From the NCBI RefSeq assembly GCF_014641615.1, contig NZ_BMIB01000004.1:124001-188000 (forward strand): 64,000 nt of DNA, in the 5' to 3' direction. Positions 45,001 to 54,854 of this stretch are shown in pieces (the stretch's first letter is position 1; each line of letters starts with the position of its first letter). The DNA is from Filimonas zeae. Lineage in GTDB: Bacteria > Bacteroidota > Bacteroidia > Chitinophagales > Chitinophagaceae. The notes under the pieces are model-generated. The model was not told the DNA's origin and did no database searches. It saw nothing but the letters and a program-made list of their open reading frames with translations. The translations under genes were made by a program, and so were the position numbers.

Positions 45001-47622
45001 ATAACCGGTAGCCAGTTTTTCCTGCACTTCCACACCCGTAGCATCGTTAATGCCTTTGTTGGTAACGGTAATGGTAAATACCACATCTGTACCCGCATCA
45101 GGTGTTTTATTACTCACCTCTTTCTTCACCTTCAGATCGGTAATATTTACCGGTGTTGGGGTAATGGTGCTGGTATTATTGTTTCCGTCAGGGTCTTTTT
45201 CATCCCCTTTTACGGTAACCGTATTGCTGTAATCGCCGGTTGCATTTACCGTTGCAGTTATTTTCAGTTTGGCAGAATCGCCAGACACCAGTGAACCTGC
45301 ATTCCATATGCCCGAATTTTCATCGTAAGTACCCGTTCCTCTCTCTACAGTTGCTGCAGAGAATGTATAACCACTTTTCAGCACATCCGTTACTGCTATA
45401 TTGTTAGCAGTACTGAGGCCTTTATTGGTTACTACAATGGTAAAGGTTATTGCGCTGCCTTTATCCGGCGTATTATTATCTGCTCTCTTCTCAACAGCCA
45501 GATCTGCTACTGCTTCAGGAACAGTAGTTTTTTCTGCTTCGTTATTGCTGAGATCAGGATCGTTTTCATTTCCTGTAACAGAGGCCTTATTGTTATAATC
45601 TCCGGATGCTTTTACAGTAGCTTCTACTGTAAGTGTGGCAGTGGCGTTAGCGGCAAGGGTGCCGATAGTCCATTTACCGGTATTTTTATCGTAAGACTGA
45701 CCAAGCGGCGCTGTAAACACACCATCTTCGTAACCACCAGGCAGTACATCGGTTACCACCACACCGGTAGCAGTGCTTGCACCTTTGTTGGTAACTGTTA
45801 CTGTAAAGGTTACTTTGCTACCCACATCAGGCTTATCATTATCTACTGTTTTAGTAACAGCCAGATCTGCCTGCGGCGTTACCGTTGGTGCAGTAATAGA
45901 ATCTTTGTTATTGGTATAATCGCTATCGAACTCTTTAGAGTAAGCGGTTGCTACGTTACCATAATCGTACGCAGTTCCGGTAGCTTTTACAGTTGCTTTA
46001 ATGGTTAAAGTAGCTGAGGCATCTTTAGCCAGGGTACCCACCGACCATATGCCGGTTGTGGCATCATAGTTTGCCGGTGTGGCACTTACAAAGTCGTAGC
46101 CATTACGCAGGGTATCTCTTACTTCTACCAGTGTGGCAGAAGAAGGGCCGTTGTTGGTAACCTTCAGCGTAAAAGTAACCTCGCCACCTGCATACAAAGG
46201 CGTACCGGTAGCAATGCTTTTTTCCATTACCAGATCAACAGACTCCTGTGGAGTTACTACTACTACACTGGTATCGTTGCTGGTAACAGGGTCGTGCTCT
46301 GTTCTGGTAACAACCGCTCTGTTAATATAATCTTCAGTTGCAAATCCGCTGTTTACAGTTGCATCAATGTTTACATTAACTGACTGACCATTGGTTAATG
46401 TACCCACTGCCCAGGTAATAATATGGTTAGTGGCATTATAGTTAACACCGGAAGGTAACGGCGTAACAATAGTATACCCCTGCTTAAGCGTATCTGTTAC
46501 CGTTACGTTGGTAGCAGTGCCTGGCCCTGCGTTGGCAGCAGTAAGGGTAAACTGTACCTGCTGGCCGGTATAAGGAGCAGCATTGCTAACTGCTTTAACT
46601 ATTGATACGTTGGCAGCCGGTATAGGTGTTACGGTTACCGTGCTTTCATCATTAGCAGGATCTTCATCGTTAGGCAGCAGGCTTTTAGCAGTATTGGTAT
46701 AGATACCGGTTGCGTTTACTACTGCTATTACGGTTAAAGTATCAGGTGTACCACCTGCACTCAGTGCAGGAATAAGCCATTCGCCGCTGGAAGCGGTATA
46801 AGTACCCGTAAACGGCGTTGCAGAAACCAGTCTGAATCCGCTCTGCAGCACATCTCTTACAATGAAGTTGGCTGCATTACCCGGGCCATTATTGCTAACT
46901 ATGATTTTAAATGTTACGGTATCGCCAAAATACGGGCTGGTGGTGTTTACAGATTTAACAACGGCAATATCCGGCTTGCTTAATTCAAGGGGGGTTTTTG
47001 AATTGTCATCGAAAGGGTTGCCATTGCCATTGGCATCGCCAACCAAACCATTCACAGAAACGTCAAACACCTTTGTGGCATCAGCAGTTTCTGCATAAGC
47101 TGTAGCGCTGTTGCTGAATACATAGGCGTCTTTATTCTTCAACGTTACCGCTATGGTAATAGTGGCAGAGTCGCCTACAGCCAGTGTACTGGCACTTTCA
47201 TCCAGCAAGGCAGCAGCAGTTGCTGCACCTGTGTAGCTGGCAGAAGCCGTTAGTGTACCGGATGCTGTTACCACAACATTGCTGTACACGGCAGGCAAAG
47301 GAAAAGTATTTGTAAGCGTATCTCTTACCTGCACTTTTACCAGGTTCAACTGACCATAGTTTTTCACTTTCAATGTATACGTTACCCGGTAAGTGCTATC
47401 CGTCAGTGCCACAGGCGCTGCAACCGATTTAGCCAAACCTATCATGGGAAAGTTAAACGTAACATCTGTATTGTTATCCAGGTCTTTATCGTCAATACTG
47501 GCCTTACCACTTACCGATGCCCCGTTTTTATAAGGGCCGTACTGCGCCTGTGCTGCTGCCGGCAACAGTGCCGCGAACAGAAAGGCAACCAGTAATGAGT
47601 ATGTTATTTTCAGCATTTTCAT
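42046..47622 (-). CDS. Giant DUF11-repeat adhesin with T9SS gliding-type C-terminal domain
   Basis: 1858 residues. Signal peptide (ending AAAQAQ), a first divergent DUF11-like domain, then twelve DUF11 repeats each beginning with a motif like ADLAVTKTV or TDLKVKKEV, one cadherin-like/VCBS-type insertion before the last repeat (ATDDAATTEEPTPVTINILD), and a C-terminal gliding-motility-associated domain: FIPNVITPNGDGKNDKFMIL, IYNRWGNMVYQS, DWDGTGLNDGTYYFVL. The C-terminal domain directs export by the type IX system. Repeats 4-6 and 7-9 are two copies of one three-domain block (about 1.1 kb each). Surface adhesion or gliding is the probable role. It shares an operon with its PorP/SprF partner. 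Confidence 0.92.
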   Translation of the reverse strand: MKMLKITYSLLVAFLFAALLPAAAQAQYGPYKNGASVSGKASIDDKDLDNNTDVTFNFPMIGLAKSVAAPVALTDSTYRVTYTLKVKNYGQLNLVKVQVRDTLTNTFPLPAVYSNVVVTASGTLTASASYTGAATAAALLDESASTLAVGDSATITIAVTLKNKDAYVFSNSATAYAETADATKVFDVSVNGLVGDANGNGNPFDDNSKTPLELSKPDIAVVKSVNTTSPYFGDTVTFKIIVSNNGPGNAANFIVRDVLQSGFRLVSATPFTGTYTASSGEWLIPALSAGGTPDTLTVIAVVNATGIYTNTAKSLLPNDEDPANDESTVTVTPIPAANVSIVKAVSNAAPYTGQQVQFTLTAANAGPGTATNVTVTDTLKQGYTIVTPLPSGVNYNATNHIITWAVGTLTNGQSVNVNIDATVNSGFATEDYINRAVVTRTEHDPVTSNDTSVVVVTPQESVDLVMEKSIATGTPLYAGGEVTFTLKVTNNGPSSATLVEVRDTLRNGYDFVSATPANYDATTGIWSVGTLAKDASATLTIKATVKATGTAYDYGNVATAYSKEFDSDYTNNKDSITAPTVTPQADLAVTKTVDNDKPDVGSKVTFTVTVTNKGASTATGVVVTDVLPGGYEDGVFTAPLGQSYDKNTGKWTIGTLAANATATLTVEATVKASGDYNNKASVTGNENDPDLSNNEAEKTTVPEAVADLAVEKRADNNTPDKGSAITFTIVVTNKGLSTANNIAVTDVLKSGYTFSAATVERGTGTYDENSGIWNAGSLVSGDSAKLKITATVNATGDYSNTVTVKGDEKDPDGNNNTSTITPTPVNITDLKVKKEVSNKTPDAGTDVVFTITVTNKGINDATGVEVQEKLATGYTYKSNTATTGTYDDVAGLWTVGNLANGATAILQITATVNASGNYVNTATVTGNEKDPVTNNNDSTITVTPVPVTDLAVTKSVSNKTPDVGSKVTFTVTVTNKGVSNASGVTVTDKLPDGYDNATSTITVVPAGSSYDKNTGVWTIGALAANATATLTVEATVKASGTYLNTATVTGNEKDPDDKNNTGEETTNPVPVADLAVVKRVSNETPDKGSLVTFTIVVTNKGLSTANNIVVTDMLKNGYAFSNATVERGTGTYDANSGVWNAGSLVANDSAILKVTATVNSTGDYSNNVTVKGDEKDPEGGNNTSTVIPTPVDIADLELKKEVNNASPDAGTNVIFTITVTNKGINDATLVKVNEKLKDGYSYLSSDASVGTYDAGAGVWDIGNLANGATATLKITARVNASGEYSNTATVTGNEKDPDGNNNTQTIQTTPVAVTDLAVTKEVSTIKPDAGSEVTFTVKVVNNGPSTANNVVVSEPLPTGYTYVRHTANRGVYQNGIWSVGVLDSSRTGELSITARVNAGGDYKNFVKVSGSQKDSNPLNDTASATVDPVPVADMQITKRASSLGFNKDQQITFTLVARNNGPSKATNIEVTDKLQSGFTFVSVQADNGTFDAVAGLWKIASLDSGKEATATMVVIAKATGNHVNTANVTATEKDNNTGNNESSVTLTLNPDPVATDDAATTEEPTPVTINILDNDKALAGTLAPATVVIKTQPTTGTVKVNADGTVTYTPTDGFEGTVTFTYTVKDSNGNETNVATVTVTVTKRKVDLAITKRIVTAHDQIEVGKNVSFEIVVTNKSTKKASNVEVADILAANLGGNDVVLETKTGTAVYDAATKRVTWTIGGMEGNASATLMVTAKVIAGGAVENTAVVSGSDEESDMTNNTATVTANSGADDLFIPNVITPNGDGKNDKFMILGLAAYPNTAIMIYNRWGNMVYQSSDYKNDWDGTGLNDGTYYFVLTVPKPAGKKVYKGWIQKLN

Positions 47623-47646
47623 TTGAAAAGGTATTCGGGTGATAGG

Positions 47647-50600
47647 TTACAGTTTAACGTTTACAACAAGGGTGATAGTTTCAGTACTACCGTGGTTTAT
47701 CACTGCAGTAGCTGCATTCAGCAGGTTAATATCTGTTTCTCCGTCAAACGCAGCGTTTACTGAGGATGCCAGTGTGCCGGTAGCGGACAGAGATACTTTA
47801 GTGAATGTTTTAGGCAGCGGGAATGTGGTGCGCAGGTTATCGCTTACCTGTGCATTTTTAACGTTGGCCGTAGTGTTGGGGTTGGTAACCACAAACTTAA
47901 AGGTTACGTTATAGCTGCCATCTGCCTGCAACTCAGGTGTAGAAGCGGTTTTAACCACCTGTACGCTACAATCTTCCACGGTTAAAACAACCGGGCTTGT
48001 TTTAGGCGTACATACGCCATTAGAGGTAGTGAACAGGAAGTTGTAAACCCCTGCACCCAAACCGGTTACAGTAGCGCTGATATTATCAACAGGTGTAATT
48101 ACCGGAGTGCTGGTGCCTGATACAAAACTCCATGCACCTGTACCATTGGTTACCGGTGAGGCAGCCTGTAATATTACCGGGCTGTACAAACAAACTGTTT
48201 TAGGCGCACCGGCGTTGGCATTGCTGGGATCGTTAAACACGTTCAGGCTTACGGTATCGGAGGTATGACAGCTTCCGTTTGTCAACGTCCACCGGAGCAG
48301 ATAAGTTCCGTTAGATAAGTTATTAATATTAGTAGTAGCTACTGTTGCATTGGTAAAGTTGGCTACACCGGCACCTGTTGAAGAAGATACCACCGTCCAC
48401 AAACCTGTTTCCAGCGCAACAGGTGCGTTACCATGTAACGGAGCAGAAGCACCGGAAGAAGTGTTACACAGTGCCTGTATGGTAGCGTTACCTACATTGG
48501 CATCTGCATCGGAAGCAGGCATAGAACTTACAGTTACGCTTACGTTATCCGATTTTTCGGTGCAGCTTCCGTTAGAGATGGTCCATTTAAACTCATATGT
48601 ACCCTGAATAGTACCCAGTACACGGGTTTCAGGCGAATTAGGTGCATCAATCACCGGCGTGTTAGGACCACTTACCAGCGTCCAGGTACCGATACCTACC
48701 GCCGGAGTATTTCCTTTCAGCACCACATTGGCCGCACACACGTCTGTTTGGGTAGTACCGGCATCTGCATTGGAAGGCTCCAGATAAACAGATACACGTA
48801 CCACATCAATATTATCAGCGCAGGCGCCGTTAGCTACCGTCCAGTTAAGCAGATAAACACCGTTAGCCAGGTTGCTGAGGGTAGCATTAGCTGCATGATC
48901 ATTGGACAGGGCAGGACTGGAACCATTAGGTTGTACCGCATAAGACCAGGTACCTGTACCTTTGGTGGGCACTACTGCAGACAGGTTAACAGTACCTGTT
49001 GTAGCAGGCAGCAGAATACAATTGGTTTGGTCTGCACCTGCATCAGCCGTAGAAGGCAGTTCACTTACCGCTACGGTAGCCACATCAGTAGTTTGCGGGC
49101 AATTGGCAGTAGCAGGAATGGTATAAGTAAACTGATACGTGTTACCTGCCACCATGCCGGTAGCAATGGCGGTGTTAGAGGTATTATCTGTTACGGTAAC
49201 ACCCGTGCCTGAAGTCAGCGTCCATTTACCGGTACTACGTTCGTTACCTATCAGGTTGGCTGTAGATAAATTACAAAGCTTTACATCTTTAGTAACAGCC
49301 ACCGCTTTACCGGTAACTTTCAATGTCATATCAGAAGTGCTGGTACAGTTACCTGAATTGGTAGTCGTCCATCTGATTACATAATCACCATATATAAGGC
49401 CAGATAAGCTGGCGTTGGGATCGGAGAAACTGGAGAAGGTAATATTACCTGGGCCTGTAATCTGCGACCATAAGCCGGTACCGGTTGTAACAGGAGTGGC
49501 ATGTAAAGTAGCTGTTGCCGCATCACATATTTCCATATTACCGCCTGAGTTAGCATCGGTAGGCTTGCTGTATACATTCACTTTAACATCGCTGTAGTTT
49601 TCGGCACATACGCCGTTAGAAATAGTCCAACGGAAAGTATAACGGCCTTCACCCATATTGGTAATGGTAGTAACAGGATTGGAAGGATCAGTTATAACTA
49701 CACCACCCGGTCCATCAAGCTGACTCCATTTACCGGTGCCGATGATAGCAGCGTTGGCAGCCATAGTAGCAGTACCTACACCACCTGCAGCACACACAGT
49801 TATTTCTGTACCTGCAACGGCGGTAGTGGCCGGATCTGAAACAGTAAAGGTTACTTTATCTATGCTGGGTGCACAACCGTTAGGGGTTGAAAGCGTCCAA
49901 ACCAGTGTATAGGTACCATCGGTTACATTGGTAACCGTAGTATTATATTGCGTGGCATCGGTAAAAGAGATACCCGATGGGCCGGATTCTACCGTCCATG
50001 CGCCGGTTTCAATACCCGTAGGTTCGTTACCGCTGAGCACGAAAGAAGTGCTGCTGCCTGCCAGACACACATCGTTACCCGCCTGGGCCTGTTTAGGACC
50101 AACAGCGGCAGAAGTAGTGATAGACACTTCATCTTCTGTAAAGCTACAGGGGTTGGTAATAGTCCACTTAAATGTATAAGTAGTATTAGGGCTCATGCCT
50201 GAAATAGTGGCCTGAGGATCGTTAACATCGGAGAAAGTTACCCCTCCTGCGGAAGGGGTAACTACTGTCCAGGTACCGGATTCATTTAAAACGGGACTGT
50301 TTCCTTTTAAAGTATAGGGTGTGTTGCTACAAATTGTTTCGTCTACGCCTGCATAAGCAACAGTAGGTGTTGCCAGAGACACAAACACGGATACATCAGA
50401 CTGCTGATCGGTACAGCCTACGTTACCCGTTATAATCCATCTGAATTTATATTCGCCACTGATTAAACCTGAAATCAGCGTAGTAGGATCTGTTTTATCG
50501 GCCATAGTAGCGGTATTGGGTCCGCTGATCTGCGACCAGGAACCTGTACCTACCGAAGGCACGTTACCTGCCAGGTTGGTTTCGGTTACGTTACAGGCCA

Positions 50601-52092
50601 GAATTTGTCTGGTACCTGCGTTAGATGCAGTAGGTGCTTTAGATGCGCGGATAAGTACATCAGCATAAGCATCAATACAACCGCCGGTGCCTGACTCGGT
50701 AGTACGCTTATAACGTAACCGGTAATCGCCGGTTACATCCATACCTTCTACCAGCATGTTTAAATTACCTACATCCCAGAAGTTACCAATACCGCCGTTG
50801 AGTATAAACGAACCTGCCGGAGCGCCAATAAGCGCCCATCTGGTTCTGGCAGCACTGCCACCACCATCTGCTGTAATAGGTACGATAGTAGAAGTAGCGC
50901 CACAGATAGCTGTAATTACAGGAGGCGTGGATATTTTAGCAGGATCCACAAAATTAATTTCGTACTGCCCCAGTGTAGCACAGTTGGTAACGGTATTCCT
51001 TATTTCATAGTTAAAAGAAACCGAATTACCTACCAGGCCTGTTACGGTAGCAGTAGGGGAATGAATATCGGTGATATTACCATCACCCCAGTTTTTTGTC
51101 CAGGTAAATACCTCATTTACATATTTGGGTTGAGGTGCCTGTACGATAGTGGTGTTGCGGCTATCACAAAAAATGTCTTTAATATTATAAGAGGCAGTTA
51201 CTGATTGTGTTGGCGGAGGCACGGTTACGGTTACCTCATCAGACCCACTGAAGCAAGGGCCTACTACCGTCCAACGGAAAACATAGGTGCCTGTATACAA
51301 GTCGGAAATAAAACAGGTGTTGTTATGGATATTTTCGAAGGTAGGAACGGTGGGGCCGCTTACCAGGGTCCATGTACCAAACTGGCCATTTACCGGGTTA
51401 CCGGTAATATCTCCACCATAACTGGCATCGTGCATGGTTACGGAGTGAGAAACGGAATAACAGTTATTCAAAACAATATCCGGACCTGCATTTACTGCCC
51501 GGCCACCAGAGTTGCGCACCACCAACTCATCTCTGCTTAAACAACCGTTGGTGTTGGTAATAGTCCAACGATAGGTAGATACCGCAGCAGGGGTATCTCT
51601 TATTTTTACCTGCGTGGCAGGAGCATTAAAATCGTAAATAGAATCTCTGGATAAACCAACAATAGACCATACACCGGTTTCGTTGGCACCGGGGCTGTTA
51701 GCATTCAGCTGTATGGTACCGGGGCAGGCATTAATATCTACGCCTGCATTGGCCGTACTGGCCACCAGTGTTTCGTACGTTACCTCATCATAAATAACAG
51801 CACCATCTGTACAGGTAGCTGTTAACCGGAACTTATAGGTATTGCCGGGGGCGTAGCCGGTAACTTTTGTGGTAAGGCTGTTGGGGTTTACAATGGTAAC
51901 AGCGGGACCGCTTACCTGCTTCCATACGCCTGTTTTTTTAATAAGGCCGCTGGAAGTACCTTTTAAAATAAATTCGTCGAAAGGACACAATCTTGTAGGT
52001 ACACCTGCGTTAATAGTACAGTTTTGCGCAAAGGCAGCACTGTATGCAGCTGTTAACAAACATAAGATGATGATACGTAGATGTGTTCTCAT
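47647..52092 (-). CDS. Large secreted repeat protein (PKD/Ig-like) ending in a DUF11-like domain
   Basis: 1481 residues with a signal peptide (ending AAFAQ). About thirteen beta repeats of roughly 95-100 residues follow, each with the pattern NAGxD..C......L.G..P..GTG.W..VSGP...I.......T.VTGL..G.Y.FRWTI.NG.C. These are PKD/SprB-like surface repeats. The last ~100 residues (VQVVKTASTPELQADGSYNV...) form a DUF11-like domain closely similar to the first domain of the next protein. No gliding-type or Por-type sorting domain is seen at the C terminus, so secretion or attachment may need the downstream partner. First gene of the operon; 24 bases separate it from the next. Confidence 0.87.
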   Translation of the reverse strand: MRTHLRIIILCLLTAAYSAAFAQNCTINAGVPTRLCPFDEFILKGTSSGLIKKTGVWKQVSGPAVTIVNPNSLTTKVTGYAPGNTYKFRLTATCTDGAVIYDEVTYETLVASTANAGVDINACPGTIQLNANSPGANETGVWSIVGLSRDSIYDFNAPATQVKIRDTPAAVSTYRWTITNTNGCLSRDELVVRNSGGRAVNAGPDIVLNNCYSVSHSVTMHDASYGGDITGNPVNGQFGTWTLVSGPTVPTFENIHNNTCFISDLYTGTYVFRWTVVGPCFSGSDEVTVTVPPPTQSVTASYNIKDIFCDSRNTTIVQAPQPKYVNEVFTWTKNWGDGNITDIHSPTATVTGLVGNSVSFNYEIRNTVTNCATLGQYEINFVDPAKISTPPVITAICGATSTIVPITADGGGSAARTRWALIGAPAGSFILNGGIGNFWDVGNLNMLVEGMDVTGDYRLRYKRTTESGTGGCIDAYADVLIRASKAPTASNAGTRQILACNVTETNLAGNVPSVGTGSWSQISGPNTATMADKTDPTTLISGLISGEYKFRWIITGNVGCTDQQSDVSVFVSLATPTVAYAGVDETICSNTPYTLKGNSPVLNESGTWTVVTPSAGGVTFSDVNDPQATISGMSPNTTYTFKWTITNPCSFTEDEVSITTSAAVGPKQAQAGNDVCLAGSSTSFVLSGNEPTGIETGAWTVESGPSGISFTDATQYNTTVTNVTDGTYTLVWTLSTPNGCAPSIDKVTFTVSDPATTAVAGTEITVCAAGGVGTATMAANAAIIGTGKWSQLDGPGGVVITDPSNPVTTITNMGEGRYTFRWTISNGVCAENYSDVKVNVYSKPTDANSGGNMEICDAATATLHATPVTTGTGLWSQITGPGNITFSSFSDPNASLSGLIYGDYVIRWTTTNSGNCTSTSDMTLKVTGKAVAVTKDVKLCNLSTANLIGNERSTGKWTLTSGTGVTVTDNTSNTAIATGMVAGNTYQFTYTIPATANCPQTTDVATVAVSELPSTADAGADQTNCILLPATTGTVNLSAVVPTKGTGTWSYAVQPNGSSPALSNDHAANATLSNLANGVYLLNWTVANGACADNIDVVRVSVYLEPSNADAGTTQTDVCAANVVLKGNTPAVGIGTWTLVSGPNTPVIDAPNSPETRVLGTIQGTYEFKWTISNGSCTEKSDNVSVTVSSMPASDADANVGNATIQALCNTSSGASAPLHGNAPVALETGLWTVVSSSTGAGVANFTNATVATTNINNLSNGTYLLRWTLTNGSCHTSDTVSLNVFNDPSNANAGAPKTVCLYSPVILQAASPVTNGTGAWSFVSGTSTPVITPVDNISATVTGLGAGVYNFLFTTSNGVCTPKTSPVVLTVEDCSVQVVKTASTPELQADGSYNVTFKFVVTNPNTTANVKNAQVSDNLRTTFPLPKTFTKVSLSATGTLASSVNAAFDGETDINLLNAATAVINHGSTETITLVVNVKL

Positions 52093-52182
52093 ATTTACTT
52101 CCTGTCTGGTTTGTTTTAATTAAGAGGTTAACCGTTGCCGGACCCGGATAATTCTGAACTATTTGTTAAATTACCCAGCATA

Positions 52183-52190
52183 CAAAAGTA
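52183..52190 (-). promoter_or_regulatory. Possible -7 element of the adhesin operon
   Basis: On the minus strand TACTTTTG fits TAnnTTTG about 90 bases before the start at 52092. No convincing -33 TTG is found at the right distance. Confidence 0.3.
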
Positions 52191-52250
52191 TACGGACGCA
52201 AAACGAAGCGTTGTAGAATAGCACGGGAAACGATGTAGAGGGAAGGGAAC

Positions 52251-52308
52251 TTTTTTTGTAGTACTGGTACTACAAAAAAAGGCATTCCATGTGCGGAATG
52301 CCCTTTTT
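52251..52308 (-). terminator. Double hairpin terminator of the copper operon
   Basis: Two adjacent stems share an A run. GGCATTCC (52281-52288) pairs with GGAATGCC (52295-52302), flanked by A and T runs. Next to it is a perfect 14-bp palindrome, 52251-52264 with 52267-52280 (T7-GTAGTAC-TG-GTACTAC-A7). On the minus strand they follow the chaperone gene. Confidence 0.75.
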
Positions 52309-52329
52309 ATACGGTGTATACGATTATTA

Positions 52330-52545
52330 TTATACCGGCAAAAGCGATGCCACGAAGCCCGCTTTTTGTATTGCTTCTACTACAGCGGCACTGCTTATCT
52401 CCTCTCCCAGTACCGTAATCCGTTTGTCGGGTGTACCGGTTTCTACTTTCCAGTTACCCTCTCCCGCTACTGCATTTAAGTAAGGAGTCACTTTTTCTAT
52501 ACAACCACCACATTTAACATTGCTGCTGAATAATAACGCTTTCAT
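52330..52545 (-). CDS. Heavy-metal-binding (HMA) chaperone, CopZ-like
   Basis: 71 residues, the size of a single ferredoxin-like HMA domain. The metal motif is KCGGCIEKV with C12 and C15. It starts 17 bases after the CopA ATPase gene. It probably carries Cu(I) to or from the ATPase in the cytoplasm. The motif CGGC differs from the usual MxCxxC by lacking the Met before the first Cys. Confidence 0.85.
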   Translation of the reverse strand: MKALLFSSNVKCGGCIEKVTPYLNAVAGEGNWKVETGTPDKRITVLGEEISSAAVVEAIQKAGFVASLLPV

Positions 52546-52562
52546 ATGTTTACTTTTTAAGT

Positions 52563-54770
52563 TTAGAAACCAGTGCGGGTATTACGCAAGCTGTTTAATA
52601 CCACACTTACCGAGCTTAGCGCCATGGCTGCGCCCGCTATCATGGGATTGAGCAGAAAGCCGTTGACAGGATATAACACCCCGGCCGCTACAGGAATACC
52701 TATTACATTATATATAAAGGCCCAGAGAAGATTTTGCCGGATGGTGCGGCTGGTACGGGCAGATAAACGGATGGCCATAGGTATACGGGTAAGATCGGAT
52801 GACACGATAGTGATACCGGCAACTTCCATGGAAATATCGCTTCCCTTGCCCATGGCAATGCTTACATGGGCAGCAGCCAGTGCAGCACTATCGTTAATAC
52901 CATCCCCCGCCATAGCCACTACCCTGCCCTGCTGCTTCAGTTGCTGCACAAAAGCTGCTTTTTCGCCCGGCATTACGCCTGCCTTGTAGTGGGTAATGCC
53001 CGTTTGGTTTGCCACTGCTTGCGCGGTAGCCGCATTATCGCCGGTGAGCATATATACTTCTATGCCCTGCTGCTGTAACTGTGCTACTGCTTTTGCAGAG
53101 CCGGGTTTAACCTCATCGGCAATGGCTATTACTGCCAGGGCATGGGTAGCGCCGGCAAAATAGATAACTGTTTGTGCAAGTGCCTGCCATTCGGTTGCTT
53201 TGGTGGCTATGGCTTCGGGCACTGCTATATGGTATTGCTGTAACAATTCTGTATTGCCCGCATACCATTGTTTGCCTGCAACAATGGCACACACTCCCCT
53301 GCCGGGAAAACTTTGAAACTGTTGCACAGGCAGGGGAGCCGGTTGCGCAGCCCAGGTGGCTACTGCTTCTGCCAGCGGATGCTCAGATTGTTGCTCCAGC
53401 GCATACAACACCGGTAACCATTCTTTATCTTTTTCACTGGCCCACCAGCTGTTGGTTACCACCGGCCTGCCCTGTGTAAGCGTACCTGTTTTGTCCAGCA
53501 CCACGGCATTTATACCGGCAGCCAGTTGCAGGCTTTCTGCATCTTTTATTAAAATACCTGCCTGCGCTGCCCTGCCTACGCCTGCAATAATAGCGGTAGG
53601 CGTAGCCAGCCCCAACGCACAGGGGCAGGCAATTATCAGCACGGTTACCGTAGCCAGCAAGCCCTGTGTAACTGCATTGTCAACACCAGAAAGCACCCAC
53701 ACCATGCCACTCAGCACTGCCAGCCCCATAACCACAGGCACAAATACGCCTGCTATTTTATCTACCAGTTTTTGCACCGGCGCCTTGCTGCCCTGCGCGT
53801 GTTGTACCAACGCTATAATGTGTGCAAGCACAGTACCGGCGCCTGCCTGTTCTGTAGTTACCTGTAAACTGCCTTTCTGGTTAAGTGTACCTGCAAAAAC
53901 ACTGTCACCTTCTTTTTTGGCCACCGCTGCCGGCTCGCCTGTAAGCATACTTTCATCTACATAAGAGCCGCCTGAAAACACCTTACCATCAATAGCTATT
54001 TTTTCACCCGGCTTTACCAGTATCTGCTGTCCGGGCTGCAGGCTTTCTATGGGTACCTGCCGGTGTGCCCCATCGGGCATAACCAGCGTTACCTGTTTAG
54101 GCTGCAGGCTCATCAGTTTGCGTATAGCGGCTGTGGCATTTCCTTTGGCTTTTTCTTCCAGCAGCTTACCCAGCAGAATAAAGGCTATGATAACACCTGC
54201 TGCCTCAAAATAAGTATGGGCATGCTGGCCTCTGCTATGCCAGAACGCCGGAAACAACGTGTTAAACACACTGAACACATAGGCCACGCCTGTACTTACT
54301 GCCACCAGCGTATCCATATTGGCCCGCCAGTGCCTGGCCTGATTAAGGGCATTTTTAAAAAACTGCCCGCCGCCCATTATTATTACCGGCGTAGCCAGTG
54401 CCCACGTAATATAACCGCCATAAGGCATGTTCATAAAAAACATCCCTATTACTATAAGCGGTACCGCCAGCACTACCGATAAAATGGTTTTGCGTTGTAA
54501 TTGCCTGTATTTAATAAGATGTAATACTTCCGGTGGTGTTTGTTGCGCCTGCTCAGGCACAAGCACATCGTATCCGATGCCTTGTATAACCTGTTTCAGT
54601 TGCAGGCCGTTGGTAATAGCCGTATCGTAAGTTATCTGCACGGTGGCAGCCGCATAATTAACGGCAGCGGCTGATACACCCGGCTGGGCCCTGAGCATAC
54701 TTTCTACACTTACTGCGCAGGATGCACAGCTCATATCCAGTACCGGCCATGTTTGTTGGGTGATTGACAT
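52563..54770 (-). CDS. copA: Copper-exporting P1B-type ATPase
   Basis: 735 residues. One N-terminal HMA domain with DMSCASC (C15, C18), eight predicted membrane helices, the actuator motif TGEP (277-280), the membrane metal site CPC at 382-384 (ACPCALGLATP), phosphorylation D426 in DKTGTLT, the HP motif (SEHPLAEA) and GDGINDSAAL. The CPC and HMA motifs fit Cu(I) export from the cytoplasm. Operon order on the minus strand is AraC-HMA regulator, copA, chaperone. Confidence 0.95.
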   Translation of the reverse strand: MSITQQTWPVLDMSCASCAVSVESMLRAQPGVSAAAVNYAAATVQITYDTAITNGLQLKQVIQGIGYDVLVPEQAQQTPPEVLHLIKYRQLQRKTILSVVLAVPLIVIGMFFMNMPYGGYITWALATPVIIMGGGQFFKNALNQARHWRANMDTLVAVSTGVAYVFSVFNTLFPAFWHSRGQHAHTYFEAAGVIIAFILLGKLLEEKAKGNATAAIRKLMSLQPKQVTLVMPDGAHRQVPIESLQPGQQILVKPGEKIAIDGKVFSGGSYVDESMLTGEPAAVAKKEGDSVFAGTLNQKGSLQVTTEQAGAGTVLAHIIALVQHAQGSKAPVQKLVDKIAGVFVPVVMGLAVLSGMVWVLSGVDNAVTQGLLATVTVLIIACPCALGLATPTAIIAGVGRAAQAGILIKDAESLQLAAGINAVVLDKTGTLTQGRPVVTNSWWASEKDKEWLPVLYALEQQSEHPLAEAVATWAAQPAPLPVQQFQSFPGRGVCAIVAGKQWYAGNTELLQQYHIAVPEAIATKATEWQALAQTVIYFAGATHALAVIAIADEVKPGSAKAVAQLQQQGIEVYMLTGDNAATAQAVANQTGITHYKAGVMPGEKAAFVQQLKQQGRVVAMAGDGINDSAALAAAHVSIAMGKGSDISMEVAGITIVSSDLTRIPMAIRLSARTSRTIRQNLLWAFIYNVIGIPVAAGVLYPVNGFLLNPMIAGAAMALSSVSVVLNSLRNTRTGF

Positions 54771-54854
54771 TTGCGTTGTTGTTTACAACACAAAGTTGAC
54801 ACAACTGCCCCGCGCCGTTGTTACAGATTCCACGGTATCCGTTACATAATTTTC

